From: Anthoceros angustus
Lineage: Eukaryota > Streptophyta > Anthocerotopsida > Anthocerotales > Anthocerotaceae
Length of the DNA: 64,000 nt
Assembly (NCBI GenBank): GCA_010909165.1
Contig: MU008173.1
Span: 682,001 to 746,000, forward strand
Direction: 5' to 3'
Under the pieces are notes generated by a model, which was given only the letters and a program-made list of their open reading frames with translations, had not been told where the DNA came from and made no database searches. Below are positions 51,747 to 62,228 of the stretch, piece after piece. Made by a program: the position numbers and the translations under genes. Each line of letters begins with the position of its first letter. The stretch's first letter is position 1.

Positions 51747-54700
51747 TGTGGTGACCACATGGGTACTCAGACCCCCTCGAAAAGGAGTGTTTTTTTTGTT
51801 TTGTGTTTAAGTTGTGAGAATCGTGTGGAGTTGGAATGTGAAGTAGGTTAGGAAATAAGAAAAGTCTACTAGAGCCTAGTAGGAGGAAGAGAGTCTAGTC
51901 CCGATCGGATGTAACCTTGGAGGTTGGCTGCTCGTTGGCACGGATGCTAGGCCGTTGCTAACAGACTGCTAGGACATGAACCGACTTGGGAGCCTGCTAT
52001 GGTAGCAACCAAGTCGGAGTTATTTTCCGATAAATTTGGAAAACCAATTGAGCAAATCATTGGAAAATACGAACGAGAAGTAACGGCGGGGGTCCTAGTA
52101 GCAATTAAGTCCAGCGGGAGGAGGAATAATTGCAAAGAACCGGAGGCGCGCCCAAGCTCGGAGCGAGTCGTGGACGAGACCGAGCGAACGCCGAAGGACA
52201 CAAGGGCGCGGCACAATGGAGTCGCTGAGGCATGCCGACGAGAGAAGGCCGAATCGGAGTGGCAGTCCGAATGCGTGATGGCGGTAGAAGGTCAGAGGTC
52301 GGTGCATACCTGGCGAGGGGAGCCGAGGCGCGAACGGATTGGCGAGGAAGCCCAAGACGCGCGTATGGCGCAAAGAATCGAAGCGCGCTACCGCAACAAT
52401 GTGGAATAATCGGGCCGAGCACTCGAAGCCGGGCGAAGGCTCAAGGCGACGGCTGGTACCGCAAGAAATCGAGGAGAGCGGGTGGATCGAAGGGCGGAAG
52501 GGAGCCAGGAATTGCGCCAGGAAAGAGGGTGGGCGTGCACGAGGTAGGTGCAATTGTGGCACGCACCCTAAGGGAGCTGCGGAGGGTGAGACGAAGCGCA
52601 CTGTGGGGGTCACCGCTCAACCGGGTTGCAGGATACCCCCGCCTCACATATTTGAGGTGGAAGGCGATGGCTTGAGCGGGAGCAAAGTGCATGTTGATGC
52701 GAGGATTGGAATAGGGTTCCAATTCTGTGGTGGTGCTCCGACGGGAGAAAATAGGCTGGCGGGTGGAATAAGTCGTGGGTGGTCGACGCGCTGTGAGACA
52801 CGGACAAGCCGAGGGGCGCCGCGAGACAAGTGATGTAGGAGGGAGGTTGGTGGATTCCACCGAGAAAAATCCGTACTGCCACTGTGGAGATGGGTACGAG
52901 GAGCGAGCGGAGCTACTAGGGGATCCTTCAAAATGTAAGAAGTGGGTGAGGAGTCGACCGGAGGGCGACAGCACATAAGGCTTGTGCAAGTGGCGGTGTA
53001 GCCGGACACTTTGCTGTAAACTCTAGGCTCGCCACACGACAAGGAGCATGGGACCTAAGAAGAACACTGGGCCATTGAGGCCATTACCACATTCAATGGC
53101 CCAACATGGGGCAATCGGAGAGTGAAGGGTTCTTGGTGGCTAAGCATCACTTGTCCTTCATGGACAAAAAGTGGTGCTACAAGACCTAGTTGGTTCGGGA
53201 GTGCACATGAGGGAGAAGGCTGTGGGAAGGCAACACGAGAACCAACCCCGCACTGGAATATTCGTTGTGCTGTCTATGAGAGGCCTCAAGAGGAATGTGG
53301 AATAATCATTGATCCTTTCGTGAAGCCATCTCCCCAAAAGTCAGGAGGCACAAGTCGCCATTGCTCCCACATTGTCTAGGGTGGAGAATGGCGGGTCACC
53401 AACAAGTTAGACCCCGAGCTGGCCGGATTAGCCAGTGGATCCTGTGCTCTCACTCACTAAGAAGCTAGAGCACATTGCGACCATTTTCTTGTCTTTCTCT
53501 ATGAGGTGGTGAGAGGGTCCAAGATAGATTGGGCTAGGATGTTCTATGACACAAGATGGTGGAGAGGGACCACTTGACCCTACCATCACCCAGCCCCTCA
53601 GCCTCTATCTCCTTCTTAATCCACATTTTGACCATGCCAAGTTGCCGGAGGGATAGAGATGGTCTCACCTTCCATGCCCGGAGGCCGGTTTGAAAGAAGG
53701 AAGCCCAAAGAGGAGTGAGGAAGAGGCCATCTCCGTGGCACCGGGAGTGAAGATGAGAAGTCCAAGTGTCCATGAAGAGGAATGTGGCGCTTGCTAAGGC
53801 ATCACATTGCTAACAAAGCAACCGGAGTTGCTAAGACCCAACAGCACCAAGAGAGGTCGGAGCAACAGGGACTCCAACCACTCCTAGAGCCACAAGAGCA
53901 CGACGGGAGCTCACCCGGATGTAAAGTGACAAGGAAAGGCTGTGGCAGCACTGGAGCCGTGGAGCGTGGGAAACCACAGTCAACAGGAGGAACAACCTTG
54001 GGCACCGAGCCGATCCGAAAGTCACCACTGCTCAAGGGTGACCTCAAGTATACCCCGAAGTGGTCGCAGGGGAGAGCCATGCGATAGGAAGGAGGGAACC
54101 CATCCCCAAGGGTTTGGGGCCTAACATCACCGCAAGAGTGGGCTATGGCACGCACTAGGTGAGATGGAGGACCGATAGCTCGTCCTCTTTGTTAGGTTTA
54201 CAGCAGCAGGGGAACAACAGGAGCAAAGGAGCTCCGTGGAATGAAGCAGGAGAAGGAGGTCTTGGAGGGACGCCTAGGTAGCATGGAAGCGGAATTAAGG
54301 AAGGTCCGAGAAGAGTTGCGGAAGACCAAGGATCGTGAAACCCTCATGGTTCAGCCCTGACGCACAAAGCACCATAGGGGAGCCGCAATGTCATCTCGAT
54401 GCGCAAGTTCAGCCGAAACCGCGGATGCCTCACGCCACAAGAAGGAGAGGACGAGGCAAGGAAAGGTTGGAAAGAGGCCAAGAGGGCTGGATTGCAAGGA
54501 GAGCCACCGTGGAAGATGCGGAGCCTCCATGGAAGAATCTGTCGAGTTAGCAATGAGAGGAGTTGCTAAGCAACCGCCGGGCGCTAAGGAAGCACACTCT
54601 GCACTGCTAAGGGAGCAACAGCTCCAAGACCAGCTACAACAAGGAAGAAGGGGCAAAGACCGTGAGGAGGACAACAGCTGGGGGAGCGGTAAGCACCGCC

Positions 54701-56403
54701 TAAGAAGTCTAACTTCCCAATGGTGCATTAGATTGAGGGATGCTTATCAAGATAACCATGTGCCCGGATTCTCCTTGGCTGGAGAGAAGATTGTCTCCGA
54801 AAGTTTATGTTGTTGTGGGCAGGGGACATGGAGGTACTTGATCCATGCCTTGACGGCACGGATCCTACCTATGGGTTGGATTCTTATGGAGGAAACTCTC
54901 ACCGATCCAGATTCAAGAGCTCACCGAGGAGGAGTACCATGCGGCGAGCACAAGAGAGAGAGGAGTCCAGCTGAGGAGGTGGAGATTTTATGGGAGAGAT
55001 TGCCCAACCAGCCAAGAGGGAGGAGAGCAAGAGGAGAACATGGGCCTAGGAGGCCTGTGAGAGGTAATAGGGTAAGTGGCCCAAATAGCTAAAGGCCCAT
55101 GTGTTATAGATCAAATCTTATCCTCTCATAGTGGATTAGATAGATCCTCTAGGATTGGTAGGCTAAGACCGATATTTTGGCAAGCCAAGCTTTGTAATGA
55201 TCTTGGGTATAAGAGGCACTTGATGAAATGTAAGCAATGTTGGCCTAAGTCTTGGTGTTTAATGAGCACGGGGTTTGGGAGGGTACGATCCAGGCAGTAA
55301 GTCTGCCTCGCAGGGGAGGAGAAGACTACTGTGCCCATCCGGTGGCGATCCGCAAGAGTGGTGGAAAGCAAGGAGGGAGCCTTGTGATCTCCTTGAGGGA
55401 GTTCCTCAAGGTCAAGAGGAAGGGGTTGTGAAGCCGGGAGGCTGTCCTTACTCATTCTCGCAGCTTGTCTAGTACTCACCTTGTGTTTGAGTTTTCGTGA
55501 GTGTCAAGGTCAGGAGAAAAGAAGACAAGGCGGGAGCCTGTGTGTGGAAGAGAAGTCAAGTGAGTGGGCCTGTGGGCTTGTGTTTGGAAAATGAGAGGAA
55601 AAGTGAGTGAGAGAAGTGGAGAATGCCGGACATGGAGAGTTGCTGATTGGCTGTTTGAGAGGAGTAAGAAGGACCGGAGAAGTAAGTGATGTTTGTGTTG
55701 TTGAAGAAGAGAGTGTGAGTGGAGGTTGAAGATCCCGTGAGTGGATGAGACGGAATGATTGTGGTATGAACAAGTATTTTGAGAGTTGGTGAAGTGCTGT
55801 AAGGCTGGATGAGAACCTTGTAAGGACTGGAGGCCGTGAGATGGAAAGTGGAGATTGAATGGGGCGGAGGTGAGAACAAGGAGAGTTGAAGAGATTGCTG
55901 GGAACTTGGAGAGTGTGGGAGAACCTCAAGGTTGGAGGGAAGGTGAGCTGAAAGGCTGAGAGGAGGCAAGGAAGTCTCAAGAAGTCAAGAGGAGAGGGGG
56001 TTATGAGAGCGAATCCGATTGGTGGATCTAACTTGTGGATGAAGAGAGAGAGAGAGAGAGGGTGTCCTTATCCACTTGGATCCCGTGGGTCCCACCTTCT
56101 ATTAATAGCCGACTGATCCCAAGGTGGACCCCACTCGCTAAAATAGAGGGTTGCTAAGATAGCAACCGGGTCTCCCGCTGCTAAGGTAGCAACAGCGTGG
56201 CTAAGATAGCCTGTGTCCGTGTTGTTAGGATAGTAGCCGTCTCAGAATCGCTAGATGTTTTGGTGTCCGTGTTTGGTTGGATTGGCTATGTTTTGGTTGT
56301 CTTGACACGAAATCACCCCTTGGGTACGAATCTCAAGTCTACAACGATAAAGAGGGTAAATGTGGCCTCTTTGTGACCACTTGGTTTAGAAAATCACTCC
56401 ACA
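51747..56403 (+). repeat. Gypsy 5' LTR, about 4.66 kb inferred
   Basis: The left border TGTGGTGACCACATGG is firm because it recurs at 62229. The right border is inferred from CACTCCACA at 56403 followed within four bases by TGGCGC, a start typical of tRNA-Asp-type primer sites in plant Gypsy elements. No gene is recognised inside; open frames on both strands are composition-driven. A GA run lies at about 56043-56061. Only 51747 to about 53641 can be checked against the partial 3' LTR. Confidence 0.65.
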
Positions 56404-56406
56404 TTT

Positions 56407-56424
56407 TGGCGCTGTCGGGAGTGT
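56407..56424 (+). other. Putative Gypsy primer binding site
   Basis: TGGCGCTGTCGGGAGTGT shares its first six bases and GC-rich form with the tRNA-Asp primer site of plant Tat/Athila-type elements (TGGCGCCGTTGCCGGGG). The later mismatch leaves the tRNA uncertain. Confidence 0.5.
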
Positions 56425-56764
56425 CATTGTTGTCAAGACCTTAGAGTAGACTAACCTTGTCTAGTAGTGTATTGGGAGTCTTGAGTGTGATACATGGATG
56501 CTACCCATTGAGTCTCGAAAGTTCCGACTCACCGTGAAGAGAAGACTCAAAGAAGAAGACAACGCTGCCGTGGAGCGAGGGGCTGCATCGAGAGCCGAGG
56601 AGAGCACAACAGCAACGACGGAGGAGCCAAGAAGCAAGCAACAGTCGCCTAGGACCGATGCCATCCTTGTCTTCCGACCTCAACTTGTGCAATTACCGTG
56701 AACTCAAGAACTTTTGACAGTATGCTAAGAGATCCTGTTAGACCAACAATCGCGTTGCCGGATA

Positions 56765-58071
56765 GTGACGATCGCCATGGCGACTTCCTTTTGCAATAAC
56801 TACTGCACCCATACCCACCGTATGGAGAGAGAAGAAGGGTATGAAGATCCGACGAGTTTGTTGAACGCTGAGCAACTAACCATTGCAAATCGTGAACTGG
56901 GATCTGCAAGATTCTCTTCTACGGAGTTCTTCATGGAGGGCCAGCCAAGTGGTACAAGAGGAGTACAAGGCATCAAGACTCAAAGAACCTTCAACGAATC
57001 AAGAAAGCCTTTTGTGAGAGGTTCAGGGAATAGATGTAGAAGGCTACGTGTTGTCAAAGTTGGAGTTTTGAGGAGAAGAAGGAAGGAGACCTTGCAAGCT
57101 TATGTTGAGAGGTTTCTTAACTTGGATCGTGAGTGGTCCTCACTCCGATTTTTGTGCCATTTGGTTTGCTAAGGGGTTAGATTGAGATGGGCCGACATGT
57201 GAGGCTACAAGCGGAGAAGGACGTAGACAAGGCCATCAAGGCGGCACTCAACTACGAAGAATCCAACTCCTTGGACAAGAAGAAGCACAAGAAGGAAAAG
57301 AGCAAGAAGAAGAAATCCAAGCGAGGGAAAAAGAACAAGGGATCTTCGTCGTCGGAGGAAGAATCTTCGGAGGAGAGTGACACCTCTCAAGACTCAGACT
57401 CGGAGGACTCTTCCTCGGAGGATGGTAGCACGGAGGAAGAAACCTCGGAAGACGAAAGACGCAGGAGGAAGAAGAAGGTTGATGTCGCTAAGAAGAAACC
57501 AGCGGCCCGAGGATCAAGGGAGCTGGCCAGGGCTAAACAAGAGGTTGCTAGTGCTAAGAAGGAAGTGGAACAAGTCAAGAGGAGGCTGAAGTCAGTCAAG
57601 AAGGTGCAACAGCAAGAAATGAAGATGGAGGAAATGATGAGCAAATTCGAGAAGTTTCACCTCAACGCCGTAAAGGAGCATGAGAAGAGGAGAGCATCCA
57701 ATGCTCGGGCTAACCTGTTTTGTTCCACTTGTGGCCAGCCAGGTCACACCAAGTCCAACTGTCATGTGGCCAAGGTGCACATGCTCGCCTACGAGGAGGA
57801 GGAAGAGGACTGGCCAGTGGAGGATACCTACCAGATCCAGGAGGTTTCAAGGACAAGATTCCCAAGACCGCCCATCCATCGATGCGCGAATTCCATGGGG
57901 CCGGCATTCAGAATAACCAAGTGCCTGTGGTTGCTAACCAAGCAACGGGTGTGGTTCGCTACAACTGTAGGGGCTTTGGTCATTATGCAAATAGCTGTTC
58001 ATCAGCAACAAGACAGGCCAATGGTGACTACGAACGGCTGTGCCAAGACTGCAAACAACAGGGTCATGTAG
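56765..58071 (+). pseudogene. gag: Gypsy gag, in at least two frames
   Basis: The first frame (56765-57172) ends with RKETLQAYVERFLNLDREWS, the retrotransposon Gag capsid motif. The second (57187-58071) encodes a Lys-rich then Ser/Glu-rich stretch, a coiled coil (about residues 110-175) and a perfect zinc knuckle CSTCGQPGHTKSNC at 57721-57762. Further knuckle-like pieces (CRGFGHYANSC and CQDCKQQGHVAGSVTC) follow in another frame at about 57960-58090. The coat protein is therefore split across frames. Confidence 0.8.
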
Positions 58072-58849
58072 CGGGGAGTGTCACTTGCCCAAACCGAGGA
58101 AGATCGCTCAATTGCTCAACCACCGTGATGAGTTCAAGCAGCATCCCAAGGAGCCGTGCCATGCACGTGGAGGATGCCCTTATGGTCGCTTGGGAGGATG
58201 CGAAGCCATGGTGTTGCGAGCTAGATGGACCGGGGGTGAGGAGACTATTACGAGGTGCAGCCATGGTCAGGCGCACTAGGAGTGAAAAGCTAGGAGGAAG
58301 CTGCGGAAGAAGAAAGAGACGGAGGTGGAATCAGCCGCAAAGTCTGAAGAGAGCACTCCAAGCCTGGAGGGAACGGATCTCGAGGAGACACTTGAGAAGG
58401 AGAACCCCGAGAAGGAAGAATCAAGGAGTGAATCGCCTGGGGGCCATGCTGGAGAAAAAGAAGTTCCAGCAAAAGGGAGAGGAAACCCGGAGTTTCCACC
58501 GGACGTGCGCCGGGAAGTCATGGAGATGATAGAGGAGGAATTGACCAAGACAGCTGAAACTGCTGAGCCTGTGATCCTGGAGACTGCAGAAAGTCCTCCT
58601 TAGCAACCGCCGTTGCTAAGGCGGCCGTTGCTAAGCAAGCAACCGCCGACGTTGTTGCTAAGGGAGCAACCGCGACTGTTGGAAGAAGGAGGGACTGATC
58701 GAGGACCATTTAACCTCAAGCCATCATGGATCGCAGCTATCACGCTTTGGTCAACTATTGAAGGACAACCAAGGCAACAAGTGAGGGCCTTGCAAGAAGC
58801 GCAACCCAAGAGGAAGAGGCGATTGCCCAAGCCAGACCAAGGGTGCCGA

Positions 58850-59110
58850 CTCACAACAACCTAGTGTCCATGATAGACCAAGGCCGGAGCCGCAAGGAGA
58901 TCGGCCGTGTCATCAAGCGGTTCCTTGGATACCGGATCCGGGTGAACATCATGACGGAAGCAATAGCATTGAGCATACCAGGCCGAGATTACGACATGTC
59001 AAAAATGCAGCCTGGGGAGAACCATCATGGAGTAACTACCTACCATAGGGACCGTCAGTATGGCTCAAGATGCAAGATGACTTGGGAGGAAGGAAGTGGC
59101 TTTTAAGCCA
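58850..59110 (+). pseudogene. Gypsy internal region, probable protease-RT linker
   Basis: The frame reads NNLVSMIDQGRSRKEIGRVI, KRFLGYRIRVNIMTEAIALS and PGRDYDMSKM. It lies between gag and RT, where protease is expected, but no D-S/T-G active site is visible, so the assignment is positional. Confidence 0.3.
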
Positions 59111-59639
59111 ATGGATTGGGACCCCAAGACAAGGAGGCGAATTTGTTTGAGTTGGAGCAGGATACCACTGTGGGAGACTCCTACAAAGAACGGAAGGATA
59201 CACATCACCGGAGAAACATCCGACTGGAGGAAGAAGGAGAACGACAAATTTCCTTTTGCACATATCGCATGGTCGGATGAGGAGGAGGTATAGGAGGGAT
59301 ATCCTTACTCCCTCAATTTGGTGGGCTTTGGGTTCATGGAGGACACCAGTGAGGAGAGGCGTGACCGCCCGTTGCTAAGCAGTTGCTAAGGAAGCATGAT
59401 TGACAGCGGTTGCTAAGGAAGGAGAGCGGGGCGACAGCAGTGAAGAGGGTGAGCCAGGATCATTCGATTCACCTCGAGGACCTATTTAGGGAGTGGGGAT
59501 GAGGGAAGAGGACCTCGTGAACCGGAGGAAGGGTTTGGTGAGAGTTCGACCCGTGGAGCGAGAATGGGTACAAGCGACGAGATTAAGGATGTGGAGGTGT
59601 TCGGAAGGTGCTGAAGTTTGCACGACCTGGAACCAGCGT

Positions 59640-60880
59640 TGGAAGAAGGAATGAAACAGCTCCTCCGAGTTCATCGACGTGTTTGCCTTCGAGGTGATGA
59701 TATGAAGGGATTCCCAAGAAGTGGGGAGCATAGGATCGATTTGGAGCCGTGGAGCGACTCCGAATTCCCAATACAAGCTGAACCCAAAGTACTCATCAAG
59801 GTGAAGGAGCAGCTTGAATTGTACTTGAAGGCGACGCCATCTATCCAATCGTCAACACGGAGTGGGTGGCTCCAATTGGTGGTTCAAGAAGCACCGGAAA
59901 GATTCGAGTATGCCAAGACCGGAGGAAGCTCAACAAAGCAACCAAGAAGGACCATTTCCGCCATTCATCGACAACATCCCGGATTTGGTGGTCGGAAGAT
60001 GTGTACTGCTCTTGACGCACTGGGTACAATCACTGCACTTGAGGAGAGTGACCTCTAACAGCCTTCACAACGGATTGGGGACCTTCGCCACAAGAGGAGT
60101 GCGTCGGATTGACGGAGTGTTCCTTCATGCGAGCATGGTTGAGATCTTCAAGGAGTATCTCCACAAGTTCATGGAGGTATTCCTAGATGATTTTGTGTGT
60201 TTGGGAGTGTGGAGGAGCACCGGATCACTTGGCGTTTGGCGAGGTGTCGTGAAACTCAACTTTGCCTACATCCCGAGAAATGCTACTTTGGCATGCGGAG
60301 GGATTTTGTTGGGGCATGAATTTCAAAGACGGGCATCAAGTTGATCCGCATAAGGTGAAGATGATTGTTGCCCGAAGCCCAACAACTCTCAAGGAACTCC
60401 GGGGTTCCTTGGCATGGTGGGCTACGACGCTTTGTGCCTAACTTTGCTAGAGGGCCACCGACCAGCTTGTTGAGGAAGGACCAAGAGTGGACCGACAAAT
60501 GAGAGGGAGGCAGATTTCAAGATTTGAGGACCACGTGGTAATCAACCCTCAAGGGACCGGATTGGAACAAGAAGTTCCATGTTTACGTGATGTTTCCGCC
60601 GCCATTGGTACGCCTTGAGCCGCCGGATGACAAGAAGAGGGACTACCCGATCTACTACGCAGGACGAACTCACCGATGCGGAGCGCAAGTACACAACAAT
60701 CGAAAGGGAAGCCCTTGGGATGGTGTATTCAAGAAGAAAGTTTCGCCATTATCTCCTCTCCTATGAGTTTGTGTTCCATGTTGACCATTTTGCTCTCAAG
60801 CATCTTGTCAACAAGGCGGATCTTCGGTCGATAGCTCGCTGGATCTTATCAAGAGTTCACATTCACGGTGGAGACACGTG
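59640..60880 (+). pseudogene. pol: Gypsy reverse transcriptase and RNase H, frameshifted
   Basis: Pieces in successive frames match Gypsy RT: EHRIDLEPWSDSEFPIQ (about 59730), VLIKVKEQLELYLKA, GPFPPFIDNIPD, then EIFKEYLHKFMEVFLDDF at about 60140-60195 (FLDDF is the catalytic YxDD block), and later RNase H (LTDAERKYTTIEREALGMVY, RKFRHYLLSYEFVFHVDHFA, KHLVNKADLRSIARWIL; 60655-60850). Frame changes occur about every 100-200 bp. Confidence 0.85.
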
Positions 60881-61079
60881 AGGGAGAAGCATGTGAACGA
60901 CTACTTGTCTCGCTGAAGACGGAGAAGGTGGAGCGTGATCAAGAAGATCATTTTCGGATGAAGCTTTGGAGGAGGATGAGGAGAGTGCTAATGCCAAGTT
61001 GATCGAAACGGAGGTACAGCCAAATGAGAAGGGAGGGAGAAGTTCAGCCATATGAGGAGGTCTTTCGCTTTTAGCAATG

Positions 61080-61850
61080 TGTCGATACCAATGATCACAC
61101 AACAAAGAGAGGTTGTTCCTATACTTCTCCGCACTGTTAAGCGACAAGATGCATGGTAGGCCGATGGAGTTGAGAGGTTGTGGGTCAAGGATGGTCAAAA
61201 GGACCGGGTTCTCGCCTTGCATGATGAGGAGGAGGTGAGGTCACTACGCGCCAACGTGACTGTAAGAAGATCTTGGAGGCAGGTATTGGCCAACCTTGCA
61301 CTAGATGCTAGGGAGTTCATCTGCCAGGATGCATGTCAAAGGGTTGAAGCCAACCAGACCACAGGGCCATTGGTCCCTATCCTAGCCTTGGCGCCTTTGA
61401 GAAGTGGGGATTGACTCAGATTCAACCCAAGACCAAGGGAGCCAATCAATATATTCGTAGCAACGGACCACCGCACTGCATGGTGGAAGCTCAAGCCTTG
61501 CCCGTGGACAGAAATGTGGTGGCTGTGTTCTTGTTTGAGTACATCACAAGGTACGGTGCCCGCTGGAGTTGGTTAGCTGGGTACCCATTTCATCAACGAG
61601 GTGATCTCACACATGGTGAAGTATTTCAACATCAGCCACAGGAAGACCACCCCTACAACCCCAAGGCGAATGGACTCACGAGAAAGCTAATGGATTGCTT
61701 TGCAGATCCTCAAGTTAACCATCACTACACTACGATTGGGGACCAAGCTTCACTCACTGCCAGGGGCGACAGGACAGCGGAGAAGGTGACCACACAACAG
61801 ACCCCCTACTACCTCACCTATGGGCATCACCACCATGCCCATTGAGTTTG
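61080..61850 (+). pseudogene. pol: Gypsy integrase, frameshifted
   Basis: Recognisable pieces are a degraded zinc-binding region with CQDAC (about 61310-61350), the core start (near 61450-61480), HFINEVISHMVKYFNISHRK-type sequence at about 61590-61640, and RTAEKVTTQQTPYYLTYGHH at 61760-61830 followed by MPIEFEVPT. The order after RNase H confirms Gypsy rather than Copia. Confidence 0.75.
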
Positions 61851-62209
61851 AAGTGCCAACGAGAGTCCAAGAGCATAAGAGGATGACGGTGGAGGAGAGC
61901 CATTGGAGAGGCTCATAGGCTTTGTTCAGACATGGAGACAGGAACAAGCCTTGGCAGCCCCTGTAACGCCCAAGGAAGAGGAAGGAATGGCATGACCTAA
62001 GTCGCAAAAACAAGAGTACGTTGTTCCGGGACTTGGCGTTGCTGTATGACACAGTACATGCACTGGAAGTCGTGCATCTTAGATGGATGGGTCCCTGCTG
62101 TGGTGCCGCAAGTGTTCGACAATGGATCCATACAAGCGAACTTGATGGATTTCGCTACAACTGTGGTCAATGGTTGGCGGAAGAAGTATTAATAAGTTGG
62201 CGGGACGCC

Positions 62210-62228
62210 AACAAATGAGAAGGGAGTA
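62210..62228 (+). other. Gypsy polypurine tract region
   Basis: aaatgagaagggagta lies directly before the 3' LTR start TGTGGTGACC; the purine run is gagaagggag. Confidence 0.75.

Noticed and set aside
52095-53042. Several 100-180 codon frames on both strands inside the Gypsy LTR
   Set aside because: They overlap on opposite strands, are not kept in the 3' LTR because of indels, and show no domains.
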